A stretch of 64,000 nt of DNA, from the NCBI GenBank assembly GCA_019744975.1, contig JAIETP010000009.1:20325-84324 (forward strand). The letters run 5' to 3'. How positions within the stretch are numbered: position 1 is the first letter of the stretch; the number at the start of each line of letters is the position of its first letter. Shown here piece by piece: positions 44,667-53,389 of this stretch. This DNA comes from Burkholderiales bacterium (lineage in GTDB: Bacteria > Pseudomonadota > Gammaproteobacteria > Burkholderiales > SG8-41). The position numbers were made by a program, and so were the translations under genes. Under the pieces are notes generated by a model, which had not been told where the DNA came from, ran no database searches, and worked only from the letters and a program-made list of their open reading frames with translations.

Positions 44667-45701
44667 ATGAAAGCGATGTTGCTCAAAGGGAAAAATCAGC
44701 CACTTGTACTGGACACCGTGCCGGATCCGGTGCCCGGTCCCGGCGAAGCCGTGGCCCGTGTACTGGCCTGCGGTGCCGGGCTCACGGTCCACCATGCCCG
44801 TGCCGGCCGTGTGCCCATTCAATATCCGCGCATTCTCGGCCACGAAATTACCGCCGAGATCGTGGCTGCCGGCGCCGGCGTGACCAGCCTCAAGGTTGGC
44901 GATGCCGTGACCGCCTACTTTTACCTGACCTGCGGGCATTGTTACTGGTGCCGCATCAACCGCGAAACCCTGTGCGACAACTTCAAGGGTTTCGTCGGTC
45001 GCGAGATCGACGGCGGTTACGCCGAATACATCAAGTTGCCGGCAGCGAATTTCATCAAACTGCCCGAAGGCATGGACTGGAAAAAACATCCCGCTGAAAT
45101 CGGCGTGATCTGCGACGCCATCGCCACCCCCCTGAAGGTCACGCGCAAAGCGCGGGTCGCGCCCTCCGATACCGTCGCCGTGATCGGCGCCGGCGGCGGG
45201 CTTGGTGTGCACATGCTGATGGTGGCGCGCTGGGCGCATGCACGCAAAATCATTGCGGTGGACACCCGTGCCGCTAAATTCGAAACCTGCCTCAAGGCGG
45301 GGGCTGATGCGACCATCGATGCCTCCGACGGCAAGGTCAGCCAGCAGTTGCAGGAAATGACCGCGGGGCGGGGGGTTGATGTGGTGTTCGACTTCATCTG
45401 TACCAAACAGAGCATCGAATCCGCCATCGGCGGGCTCAACAAAGGCGGGCGTCTTGTGCTGCTCGCCGGCAACAGCGAGCGGTTTGATGCCGACGGGCCG
45501 GCGATCATGCGCAAGGAAATCGAAGTCATGGGCAGTCGTTACGCGACCAAACAGGAAGTCATGGAGTCGCTGGAACTGGTGGCGCGCGGTGATTTGTGGC
45601 CGCTGGTGACTGAAAAAGTGCCGCTGGTCGATGCTGAAGCCGTTCATCAGCGGCTGGAGACCGGATCGATTGCCGGGCGCGCGGCACTGGTGATTCCGTA
45701 A
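44667..45701 (+). CDS. Zinc-dependent medium-chain alcohol dehydrogenase
   Basis: 344 residues. GroES-like N-terminal domain with the His-Glu of the catalytic zinc site in PRILGHEITAEIVAAG (about 66-81), structural-zinc cysteines in CGHCYWCRINRETLC (about 92-106), and NAD-binding motif AVIGAGGGLGVHMLMVARW (about 171-189). The position of the usual catalytic Cys reads ACGAGLTVHHA. ATG 44667 follows an AGGGGGG site. First gene of the catabolic row; substrate unknown. Confidence 0.88.
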   Translation: MKAMLLKGKNQPLVLDTVPDPVPGPGEAVARVLACGAGLTVHHARAGRVPIQYPRILGHEITAEIVAAGAGVTSLKVGDAVTAYFYLTCGHCYWCRINRETLCDNFKGFVGREIDGGYAEYIKLPAANFIKLPEGMDWKKHPAEIGVICDAIATPLKVTRKARVAPSDTVAVIGAGGGLGVHMLMVARWAHARKIIAVDTRAAKFETCLKAGADATIDASDGKVSQQLQEMTAGRGVDVVFDFICTKQSIESAIGGLNKGGRLVLLAGNSERFDADGPAIMRKEIEVMGSRYATKQEVMESLELVARGDLWPLVTEKVPLVDAEAVHQRLETGSIAGRAALVIP

Positions 45702-45790
45702 CCCCGGTTTTTGCCGGCCGCATTGCCAAGGTACTGCAGCGCGGGCGCCCACGATATGCACTGTGAGCGCTTCATCGTACCTGATGAGAA

Positions 45791-45796
45791 TATAAT
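45791..45796 (+). promoter_or_regulatory. Perfect -10 TATAAT upstream of the catabolic row
   Basis: TATAAT lies 140 bp before the first binding-protein start. No good -35 exists at 16-18 bp upstream, so activator dependence is possible. A tandem repeat follows downstream. Confidence 0.45.
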
Positions 45797-45833
45797 TTGG
45801 CGGCGAAAACACGGTGTTTCAGTGTTCCTCGCG

Positions 45834-45872
45834 CTTTCAAGCAGTGACTCCAACTTTCAAGCCGTGACTCCA
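45834..45872 (+). repeat. Tandem 19-bp direct repeat, period 20
   Basis: CTTTCAAGC(A/C)GTGACTCCA occurs at 45834-45852 and again at 45854-45872 with one difference. The 20-bp period equals about two helical turns, as expected for a protein operator, and it lies 64 bp ahead of the binding-protein start codon in the presumed leader. Confidence 0.55.
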
Positions 45873-45935
45873 GCCAGCGAAACCCAGCGGTCCGCTCCGG
45901 CGATGATTGACCGGTACACCAGGAAAGGTTCTGCC

Positions 45936-46907
45936 ATGTTCTCCACCCGTTTTGCGCTGCCCGCCTTGCTGCTGGCCGCGTCACTGTCATGCAATGCCAT
46001 CGCCCAGGCGTATCCCGACAAGGCCGTGCGTGTCATCGTGCCCTTTCCCGCCGGCGGCGCTGCCGACATCGTCGCGCGTCACTTCACCACCCGACTGTCT
46101 CCCCTCATCGGCCAACAGATCATCGTCGACAATCGTGGTGGCGCGGGCGGCATCATCGGCGGCGAAATCGCCGCACGCGCGCCGGCCGACGGCTACAACC
46201 TGCTGTTTGCCTCGTCGAGCGTACTGTCGATCAACCCGCATCTGGGCGCCAAGGCGCCGTACGACGTGCTGAAAAGTTTCACCCCCATCGTCAAGATCGG
46301 TGATGCGCCGAACGTGCTGACCGTGCATCCCTCGGTGCCGGCCAAAACCGTCAAGGAACTGATCGTGATTGCCAGAGCCAAACCCGAAGCACTGGCCTAT
46401 GCCTCCAACGGCGCCGGCACCTTGAGCCACCTGACCGGTGAACTGTTCGCGCAGCGCGCCGGCGTCAAAATGCTGCACGTGCCGTACAAAGGCGGGGCGC
46501 CGGCGGTGATTGATACCGTTGCCGGCAATGTATCGGTGCTGTTCGCTGCATTTCCCACTGTCTCCGGGCAGATGCGCGCCGGCCGCCTGAAGGCGCTGGC
46601 CGTGACCAGCGCCAAACGCATCGCCGTCGCGCCTGAACTGCCGACCGTGGCCGAGGCTGCACTCAAAGGGTTTGAATCCAGCCAGTGGTGGGGGCTCTAT
46701 GGCCCGGCCGGTTTGCCGGCAGCCGTGGTCGAGAAACTCAATGCCGCGGGCAACAAGGTGCTGGTCACTGACGACATCAAAAAGGCTCTGGCGCTCGACG
46801 GCGCCGAGCCTTCCGGCGGCACACCGGCGGCGCTGGCGGCGTACCACAAGGCTGATTACGAAAAGTGGGGTGTGGTGATTTCCAAAGCCGGCATCAAGGC
46901 GAACTGA
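45936..46907 (+). CDS. Bug/TctC-type tripartite-tricarboxylate solute-binding protein (1)
   Basis: 323 residues. Signal peptide MFSTRFALPALLLAASLSCN...AQA precedes the signature AYPDKAVRVIVPFPAGGAADIVAR (about 25-48) and DNRGGAGGIIGGEIAARAPADGYNLL. Bug proteins bind carboxylates in the periplasm through the loop around PFPAGG and feed TctAB membrane subunits or act as sensors; no tctAB is nearby. AGGAAAGG precedes ATG 45936. Followed after 32 bp by an MmgE/PrpD gene. Confidence 0.92.
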   Translation: MFSTRFALPALLLAASLSCNAIAQAYPDKAVRVIVPFPAGGAADIVARHFTTRLSPLIGQQIIVDNRGGAGGIIGGEIAARAPADGYNLLFASSSVLSINPHLGAKAPYDVLKSFTPIVKIGDAPNVLTVHPSVPAKTVKELIVIARAKPEALAYASNGAGTLSHLTGELFAQRAGVKMLHVPYKGGAPAVIDTVAGNVSVLFAAFPTVSGQMRAGRLKALAVTSAKRIAVAPELPTVAEAALKGFESSQWWGLYGPAGLPAAVVEKLNAAGNKVLVTDDIKKALALDGAEPSGGTPAALAAYHKADYEKWGVVISKAGIKAN

Positions 46908-46939
46908 TTTAAATCGAACAGAATCAAGGCCAATTGAAC

Positions 46940-48352
46940 ATGCCCGACACCACCGCAGTAGTCACGGCGACGCGGCAGTTCGCCGGATTTGCCGCCGATC
47001 TCGATTACCAGGCCTTGCCTGTCACGGTCAAAGAACACCTGACCATGTTCATGCTCGACTACCTGCGCGTGGCCTCACTCGGACAACGCATGCCGTGGAG
47101 CGCGTGGGCGACCAACCTTGCGCGCGAACTGGGCGGGCAGGGCCACTCGACCGTGTTGTTTTCGACGGATCGCACTGATCCCGAACGTGCCACCTTCGTC
47201 AACGCCACTTATTCCGGCAGCATAGACGCCGATGATGTGCATGTCGGCTCCATGCTGCATCCGGGCTGCATCGTGATTTCAGCGGCACTGGCCATCGGCG
47301 AGGCGCGTCACCTCCGTGGTGACAGGATCCTTGCTGCCATCGCCGCCGGTTACGAGAACATGATCCGCATCGGCCTGTCGATCCAGCCTTCGCATTTCCG
47401 CCGCGGTTTCCAGAGCACCGCCACCTGTGGCGGATTCGGCGCGGCGACTGCCGCCGCCAGCCTGCTGTTCACCGGCAAGGATCGTACGACGCGTATTGCC
47501 GAAACCATCGGCCTGGTCGCCTCGTTCAGCGGCGGCCTGACCCAGTTTTATCATTCGGGCTCCACTGTCAAACGCATCCATGCCGCACATGCCGCCGGCG
47601 AAGGCGTCCATGCCGCGTTGCTGGCGGAGGCTGGATTCTCCGGCCCGGCGGACATTCTCGAAGGCCGCGACGGGTTTGCCCGTGCCTACGCCGACGGTCA
47701 TGATTTCGAAAAAGGTCTTGCCGGCATCGGCAGCCACTGGCGACTGCTCGAAACAGCGATCAAACCCCACGCCATCAGCGCGCGGGTGCTGTCGGCGGTC
47801 GAGGCCAGCGGTGAATTGTGCCGCGAACATCAGCTCGACGCCGGCGACATCAAGGCGATCCGTGTCGGCATCCCGAAAATCATCCAGGGCCGCTTGACGG
47901 TTGCCGAACCCAGGGACGTGCAGGCCGGACAGATGAGCCTGCCGTACTGCATGGCGATGGTGATCAAGCAGGGCAAAAAAGTGCCGCCCGGATTCACCAT
48001 CAACATCGATGACTTCGAAGGCGCGCTGGCTGATCCCTCGGTGATGGCGATTTCCAAAAGCATCGACTGCGCACTGGACCCCGATGCCGAACGCGTCAGC
48101 ACCGAGCAGTCGGTGGGCGCCAAAGTCACGTTTACGCTGCAGTCGGGAAAAACGGTGGAGAAGTTCATCGAAGCGCCCAAGGGCAGCGCATCGCGCCCCT
48201 TTACGCTGGACGATCACATCGCCCGCTTCACGGCGGAAATGCTCAAGCGCTTTACCCCGGCGCAAGTTGATGGTTTGCTGGATGAGGTACGGAATTTCGC
48301 GCAGGCGCCGAATCCTGACCGGCTGATGCACCTGCTGGCCGCGAAAAAATAA
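46940..48352 (+). CDS. MmgE/PrpD-family protein (1)
   Basis: 470 residues. Family includes 2-methylcitrate dehydratase, cis-aconitate decarboxylase and iminodisuccinate epimerase. Recognised from DADDVHVGSMLHPGCIVISAALA (about 96-118), YENMIRIGLSIQPSHFRRGFQSTATCGGFGAATAAA and KRIHAAHAAGEGVHAALLAEAGF. Likely a dehydratase or decarboxylase of a branched or tricarboxylic acid. ATG 46940 preferred over TTG 46934. A paralogue lies at 51029. Confidence 0.88.
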   Translation: MPDTTAVVTATRQFAGFAADLDYQALPVTVKEHLTMFMLDYLRVASLGQRMPWSAWATNLARELGGQGHSTVLFSTDRTDPERATFVNATYSGSIDADDVHVGSMLHPGCIVISAALAIGEARHLRGDRILAAIAAGYENMIRIGLSIQPSHFRRGFQSTATCGGFGAATAAASLLFTGKDRTTRIAETIGLVASFSGGLTQFYHSGSTVKRIHAAHAAGEGVHAALLAEAGFSGPADILEGRDGFARAYADGHDFEKGLAGIGSHWRLLETAIKPHAISARVLSAVEASGELCREHQLDAGDIKAIRVGIPKIIQGRLTVAEPRDVQAGQMSLPYCMAMVIKQGKKVPPGFTINIDDFEGALADPSVMAISKSIDCALDPDAERVSTEQSVGAKVTFTLQSGKTVEKFIEAPKGSASRPFTLDDHIARFTAEMLKRFTPAQVDGLLDEVRNFAQAPNPDRLMHLLAAKK

Positions 48353-48390
48353 ACTTATCGAAACAAGCGTATCTAAATAAAATTATTGCG

Positions 48391-49200
48391 ATGCCGACGC
48401 TGAAACTGCCCGACTGTGAAATGTACTACCGGGTCGATGATTTCACCGATCCGTGGACAAAACCCGAAACCGTGTTGATGCTGCACGGCAACGCCGAGAG
48501 CAGCCTGTCCTGGTACGCCTGGGTGCCGGTGCTGGCGCGGCACTATCGCGTAGTGCGGCCCGACATGCGCGGTTACGGCCAGTCGACGCCGATGCCGCGC
48601 GAATACGAATGGACCTTCGATAAACTGATCGACGATTACTGCCGGCTGATGGACCATCTCCAGATCGAGCGCTTCCATCTCGTTGCTGCAAAAATCGGCG
48701 GCACCATCGCCCGTGTCTTTGCCGCCCGCCGCCCGGAGCGCATGTTGTCGCTGACCGTCGTTGGCACACCACAGGCCAAACGCCCCGGCGCCGAACAGAT
48801 TCCCGCGCTGATCGAAGAATACGAAACCCACGGTGCCGAACACTGGGCACGCCGCACCATGGACGGCCGGTTGGGTGAACATTTCCCGGCCGAAGGTGTG
48901 GAGTGGTGGACAAAATTCATGGGCCGCGCGCCGGTGTCGTCGCTGATCGGTTTTAACCGCGGCATCAACTACGCCGATATCCGCGCCGACCTGCCCAAGA
49001 TCAGCTGCCCGACGCTGGTGATCACCACCGAGGAAAGCGGCCTCGGTACGGTGGAGCGCACCCGTGAATGGCAGCAGACCATTCCCGATTCACGGCTGCA
49101 GGTATTGCCCGGCAAGTCCTACCACGTTGCGGCGAGTGATGCCGAGGCCTGCGCACAGGCCACACTCGAATTCATCCGCAAAAAATCCCGCAAGGTCTGA
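48391..49200 (+). CDS. Alpha/beta-hydrolase-fold protein lacking the nucleophile Ser
   Basis: 269 residues. Oxyanion segment VLMLHGNAESSLSWYAW (about 29-45) and VVRPDMRGYGQST are typical. At the nucleophile elbow the usual GHSxGG reads AAKIGG (LVAAKIGGTIAR, about 98-109), replacing Ser by Lys. The Asp region reads TTEESGLG and the His is in SYHVAAS. It may be a non-hydrolytic member (for example a lyase or decarboxylase) or a binding protein. Between PrpD 1 and SDR 1. The bases just upstream (48375-48392) resemble the AT-rich motif. Confidence 0.8.
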   Translation: MPTLKLPDCEMYYRVDDFTDPWTKPETVLMLHGNAESSLSWYAWVPVLARHYRVVRPDMRGYGQSTPMPREYEWTFDKLIDDYCRLMDHLQIERFHLVAAKIGGTIARVFAARRPERMLSLTVVGTPQAKRPGAEQIPALIEEYETHGAEHWARRTMDGRLGEHFPAEGVEWWTKFMGRAPVSSLIGFNRGINYADIRADLPKISCPTLVITTEESGLGTVERTREWQQTIPDSRLQVLPGKSYHVAASDAEACAQATLEFIRKKSRKV

Positions 49201-49201
49201 C

Positions 49202-50008
49202 ATGGACAGAATGAAAGGCAAAGTGGCCTTCCTCACCGGCGCCGGTGCCGGCATTGCCAAGGCCACCGCCAAAGCCTTTGTGCGCGAAGGCGCAAAAGTG
49301 GCCTTGTTCGAACTCGACCGCAAAGCAGGTGAGGCTGCGGAGAAAGAAATCCGCGCTGAAGGCGGCGAAGCGATATTCATCGAAATTGATGTCACGCAGG
49401 ACGCAGCGGTCAAATGCGCGGTTGATACTGTGGTTGCCACTTACGGCCGACTCGACGTCATCATGAACTGCGCCGGGGGTTCGCTGCAGGAAGACAAACC
49501 TGTGCACCAGATGGATCTCGACACCTGGCACAAGACGATTGCGCTGAACCTGCTGCATCCCTTCCTGTGCTGCCGCCATGCGATTCCGCACATGATCAAA
49601 GCCGGCGGCGGTTCCATCATCAACTTCGGCTCGCACCTCGGCACCAAAGGTTCCGAGAAGCCCGCGTATGCCGCGGCCAAGGGCGGCATCATGTCCTTTA
49701 CGCAGACACTGGCGGCGCAGTACGTCGAATACAACATCCGTGCCAATGCCATCGCACCGGCCATTGTGCGTACCGAGCGTTCGATCAAACGCTGGGAAAA
49801 CAAAGAGTGGCTGTTTGCCGACAACCCATCGCCGGCGGCGCGCGCCCGCATCGCCATGCAAAAGCTGTATCCGTTTTCGGTCGGCGAACCGGAACACATC
49901 GCGGCCATCGCGGTGTTCCTCGGTTCCGATGAATCGCGCATGCTGACCGGCATTACCATCCCCGCCGACGGCGGACGTTCGTCCTATCTAAAGGTGGCGG
50001 CGGACTGA
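49202..50008 (+). CDS. Short-chain dehydrogenase/reductase (1)
   Basis: 268 residues. Cofactor motif LTGAGAGIAKATA (about 11-23), NAG motif MNCAGG, catalytic Ser144 and Tyr156-x3-Lys160 in SHLGTKGSEKPAYAAAKGG, and the C-terminal ESRMLTGITIPADGGRSSY. ATG 49202 directly follows the hydrolase stop. A co-linear paralogue lies at 52545 with the same residue numbering of the active site. Substrate unknown; probably oxidises or reduces a hydroxy/keto acid of the pathway. Confidence 0.92.
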   Translation: MDRMKGKVAFLTGAGAGIAKATAKAFVREGAKVALFELDRKAGEAAEKEIRAEGGEAIFIEIDVTQDAAVKCAVDTVVATYGRLDVIMNCAGGSLQEDKPVHQMDLDTWHKTIALNLLHPFLCCRHAIPHMIKAGGGSIINFGSHLGTKGSEKPAYAAAKGGIMSFTQTLAAQYVEYNIRANAIAPAIVRTERSIKRWENKEWLFADNPSPAARARIAMQKLYPFSVGEPEHIAAIAVFLGSDESRMLTGITIPADGGRSSYLKVAAD

Positions 50009-50057
50009 GTCGTCTCCGCCATCGCTCAGTGCTGTTGTATAACCGGAGGAGTAAAAA

Positions 50058-51026
50058 ATGCAATTAAAACAAATACTTATAGCATCATCGGCAATTCTGC
50101 TCGGCATTAGCGCAACAAGCAGCCATGCCCAGGCCTATCCCGCCAAAACCATTCGCATGATTGTGCCCATCGCTGCAGGCGGCGGCACTGACACCATGGC
50201 GCGGCTGATTTCGCAAAAACTTGCCGAACAGATGAATGTCACGGTGTTCGTCGACAACCGTCCCGGTGGTGGCACCGTCATCGGTACCGAATATTTTTCC
50301 AAGACACCGCCCGATGGTTACACGCTGATGACCGTGGCGCCGGAATTTTCGATCCAGCCCAGTCTGCGCAAGGTGCCCTACGATCCGATCAAGGATTTCA
50401 GCTTTATCACCCAGCTTACCTCGGGCCAGTATTTTCTGACCACGCATCCGACGGTGCCGGTCAAAACGGCGAAACAGTTTATTGCCTTGGTCAAGGAGCG
50501 CCCTGGGCAGGTGACCTTTGCCTCCTCCGGCAACGGCAGCGCCAACCATCTGGCCGGTGTGCTGTTCCAGCACATGACCGGAACCAAAATGATCCACGTG
50601 CCGTACAAGGGCGCGGGTCCGGCCGGCATCGCCCTGCTCGGCGGCGAAATCGATTTCATGTTTAGCAATGTGGCCTCGGCAATCCCGTATGTGCGCTCAG
50701 GAAAACTGCGCGCCATCGCGTCCACCGGTGAAAAACGCTCCGGTGTCACCCCCGACGTCCCGACCATTGCCGAATCCGCGGTGCCCGGCTTCGTCGTCAC
50801 CGGCTTTTTCATCATGATGGCGCCTGCCGGCACACCGCGCGACATCATCACCAGAGTCAATGGCGAAGCGGTCAAGGCCCTGCAGTCGACGGCGTTCAAG
50901 GAGCGCCTGTCTGCGCTGGGCCTGGATGCCATCGGCAACTCACCCGAAGCGGCGACCAAATTTATCCAGGCAGAAATCACCAAATGGGCACCGGTGGTGA
51001 AGGCGGCCGGCATGAAGACGGATTGA
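50058..51026 (+). CDS. Bug/TctC-type solute-binding protein (2)
   Basis: 322 residues with signal peptide MQLKQILIASSAILLGISATSSHA. Signatures AYPAKTIRMIVPIAAGGGTDTMAR and DNRPGGGTVIGTEYFSKTPPDGYTLM; in place of PFPAGG it has PIAAGG, which may alter ligand choice. GGAGGAG precedes the ATG. The first codons (CAA TTA AAA CAA ATA CTT ATA) reproduce the AT-rich dispersed motif. Confidence 0.92.
   Translation: MQLKQILIASSAILLGISATSSHAQAYPAKTIRMIVPIAAGGGTDTMARLISQKLAEQMNVTVFVDNRPGGGTVIGTEYFSKTPPDGYTLMTVAPEFSIQPSLRKVPYDPIKDFSFITQLTSGQYFLTTHPTVPVKTAKQFIALVKERPGQVTFASSGNGSANHLAGVLFQHMTGTKMIHVPYKGAGPAGIALLGGEIDFMFSNVASAIPYVRSGKLRAIASTGEKRSGVTPDVPTIAESAVPGFVVTGFFIMMAPAGTPRDIITRVNGEAVKALQSTAFKERLSALGLDAIGNSPEAATKFIQAEITKWAPVVKAAGMKTD
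50061..50080 (+). repeat. AT-rich dispersed motif, copy e, inside a signal-peptide coding region
   Basis: CAATTAAAACAAATACTTAT differs from the consensus by one base and encodes residues 2-8 of the second binding protein. Confidence 0.5.
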
Positions 51027-51028
51027 TC

Positions 51029-52390
51029 ATGAACACGGCGGTAGCCACGGCAGGCCTCGCGCGCTTCGTGGCGGAAACGCCCGCCGCGCGGATTCCCGGG
51101 GCCGTACTGCACCAGGGCAAACGCTGCATCATCAACACCATTGCAGTGGCGCTGCATTCCACGCACGATCCGGCGCTGCAGATGCTGCTCAAGGTGCTGG
51201 CGGCGGAGGGCGGCGCCAAACATGCATCGGTGCTCGGCGGCAGCTTCAAAACCAGTCTGCAGAATGCGGCGCTGGCCAATGGCCTGCTGGTGCACCTCGA
51301 CGATTACGACGACACGTTTTTCCCCACGGTGCTGCATCCTTCCGCGCCGACCATACCCGCGGCGCTGGCGCTGGCCGAACAGGGCAAACGCAGCGGACAG
51401 GATTTCCTGATCGCGAGCATTCTCGGGCTCGAAGCCTGCTGTCGCACCGCGCTGGCGATTCAGGGTGTGCGTCATGGCGCGGTGTGGCACATGACAGGAA
51501 CGGCGGGTGTGTTCGGCAGCGCAGCCGCAGCCGGACGTTTGCTCGGGCTGGATGCCGGCACCATGGCCATCGCCTTGAGCCTAGCCGGTACTCAGGCCTC
51601 GGGTTTGCGCGAAACCTTCGGCACCATGACCAAGGCCTTTCATCCGGCGCGTGCGGCACAGTCGGGCGTGCTGGCCGCACTGCTGGCGCAGCAGGGTTTC
51701 ACCAGCGCCAGCACCATCATTGAAGGCCGACATGGGTTTATCGCGGCATTCGCACCCAATGATGGTGACGCGAATTGCATCACCGACGGCCTGCTGGAGC
51801 GCTGGGAGGTGATGAACAACGCACCCAAGCCCTATGCCTCCGCGATTCTCAGCCATCCGCTGATTGATGCGATGCTCGATTTCCGCCGCAAACCCGGGGT
51901 ATCACCGGAACAGGTCGCCAGCATTCGCGGTCGCGTGAATCCGCTGACCATCAAACTGGAAAGCCGCCCGAATCCGCAGACAGGGCTCGAGGGCCGGCTG
52001 TCGTTCCAGCATGCGATGACCATGGCGCTGGTCGACGGTGTTTGTTTCCCCGCCCAGTTCACCGATGCGCGGGTGCGGGATCCGCAGGCGATCGAATTAC
52101 GCAGCAAAATCGCAGTCGAGGCTGATGCATTGATCGCCCAGGACCAGTGCGAACTGACGCTGACATTGCATGACGGGCGTTCGTACACCGAAAGGGTGGC
52201 ACATGCCACCGGCAGTCCCGACAATCCGGTGACCGATGTACAGCTCGAGCGGAAATTCCGCGAGCTTGCCGGCAGCGTGTTGCCGAAAGCGCGGGTGAGG
52301 CGGTTACTGGCGGCCTTGTGGCAACTGGAGCAGGTGGCGGATGTCGGCGAAATCATCAAGCTGTGCCGTATCCCCCGGTGGCGCCAGTAG
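51029..52390 (+). CDS. MmgE/PrpD-family protein (2)
   Basis: 453 residues. Signatures are HLDDYDDTFFPTVLHPSAPTI (about 93-113), GLEACCRTALAIQGVRHGAVWHMTGTAGVFGSAAAAG and MTKAFHPARAAQSGVLAALLAQQGF. Differs clearly from PrpD 1 (470 aa), so the pair are old paralogues rather than a recent duplication. Start ATG 51029 lies 2 bp after the binding-protein stop. Probable dehydratase or decarboxylase. Confidence 0.88.
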   Translation: MNTAVATAGLARFVAETPAARIPGAVLHQGKRCIINTIAVALHSTHDPALQMLLKVLAAEGGAKHASVLGGSFKTSLQNAALANGLLVHLDDYDDTFFPTVLHPSAPTIPAALALAEQGKRSGQDFLIASILGLEACCRTALAIQGVRHGAVWHMTGTAGVFGSAAAAGRLLGLDAGTMAIALSLAGTQASGLRETFGTMTKAFHPARAAQSGVLAALLAQQGFTSASTIIEGRHGFIAAFAPNDGDANCITDGLLERWEVMNNAPKPYASAILSHPLIDAMLDFRRKPGVSPEQVASIRGRVNPLTIKLESRPNPQTGLEGRLSFQHAMTMALVDGVCFPAQFTDARVRDPQAIELRSKIAVEADALIAQDQCELTLTLHDGRSYTERVAHATGSPDNPVTDVQLERKFRELAGSVLPKARVRRLLAALWQLEQVADVGEIIKLCRIPRWRQ

Positions 52391-52407
52391 ACCGGGGGCT
52401 TATGTTT

Positions 52408-52436
52408 GTATAACTCAATAGTCTTGCGGGTTATAC
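52408..52436. promoter_or_regulatory. Inverted repeat GTATAAC-N15-GTTATAC between PrpD 2 and SDR 2
   Basis: Perfect 7-bp arms with a 15-bp spacer in the 154-bp intergenic gap. Spacing is suitable for a dimeric regulator, such as a LysR-type protein. A perfect 10-bp palindrome CACTGCAGTG (52471-52480) lies further down. These suggest an internal promoter for the SDR 2 - TauD - enolase genes. Confidence 0.4.
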
Positions 52437-52544
52437 CGGGTTTAATTACATTCAGGTGTTGTCCTTTGTGCACTGCAGTGAAGAGGCATCAATGGGGCAC
52501 ACGTTCCGGTTTTGAAATCGGTGTTTAAAAATAAGGCGGCAAAC

Positions 52545-53354
52545 GTGGGCAGACTCGAAGGCAAAGTGGTTTTTCTGACCGGCGCCGGCGCCGGCATCGC
52601 CAAGGCGACGGCGCAATCCTGTGTGCGTGAAGGCGCCAGGGTCGCGCTGTTCGAACTCAACGAAGAGGCCGGCGCGAGCGCGGAAAAGCAGATCCGCGAT
52701 GCCGGCGGCGACGCGCTGTTTGTTCATACCGACGTCACCAACGACAACAGCGTGCGCGAGGCGGTTGCAAAAACCGTCAAACACTTCGGCCGGCTGGATG
52801 TGATCTTCAACTGCGCTGGCGGTTCCTCGGAAGACGACCATCCTGTGCACGAAATGGATCTCGAGGTCTGGCACAAGACCGTAGCACTCAACCTGCTGCA
52901 CCCCTTCCTCACCTGCCGCCACGGCATCCCGCATTTGATGAAAGCCGGTGGTGGTTCGATCATCAACGTGACTTCGCATCTGGGCCTGATCGGTTCAGCC
53001 AAGCCGGCTTATGCCGCGACCAAGGGCGGCATCATCTCCTTCACCAAAACGCTGGCGGCGCAGTACGTCTCCTACAACATCCGCGCCAATGCGATCGCGC
53101 CCGGTTCGATCCGCACCGAACGTACCCTCGGTCGTTACGACAACCCGAATGCCGTGCTGTCCGAGCGCGCCAAGCTGGATTTGCGCCGCCGCGCCAAAAT
53201 GAAAAAACTCTATCCCTTCGCCAGCGGGGATCCGAAGGACATCGCGGAAATCGCGGTGTTCCTCGCATCCGACGAATCGCGCATGCTGACCGGCACCACC
53301 ATCGCCGCGGACGGCGGGCGATCCAGTTATCTGAACGTGTATTCCGAAGACTAA
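52545..53354 (+). CDS. Short-chain dehydrogenase/reductase (2)
   Basis: 269 residues from GTG 52545 (VGRLEGKVVFLTGAGAGIAK), which matches the N-terminus of SDR 1 better than the TTG at 52512; AAGG lies just upstream. Same active-site positions Ser144, Tyr156, Lys160 (SHLGLIGSAKPAYAATKGG). Strong resemblance to SDR 1 throughout (NLLHPFLTCRHGIPHLMKAGG). Probably acts on a related substrate. Confidence 0.9.
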   Translation: MGRLEGKVVFLTGAGAGIAKATAQSCVREGARVALFELNEEAGASAEKQIRDAGGDALFVHTDVTNDNSVREAVAKTVKHFGRLDVIFNCAGGSSEDDHPVHEMDLEVWHKTVALNLLHPFLTCRHGIPHLMKAGGGSIINVTSHLGLIGSAKPAYAATKGGIISFTKTLAAQYVSYNIRANAIAPGSIRTERTLGRYDNPNAVLSERAKLDLRRRAKMKKLYPFASGDPKDIAEIAVFLASDESRMLTGTTIAADGGRSSYLNVYSED

Positions 53355-53389
53355 GGCCAGTTAACCATGCTCATGAGGAGCTGACCATC

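Noticed and set aside
47279..48331. 350-residue minus-strand frame over PrpD 1
   Set aside because: PrpD 1 has family motifs and operon context; the antisense has none.
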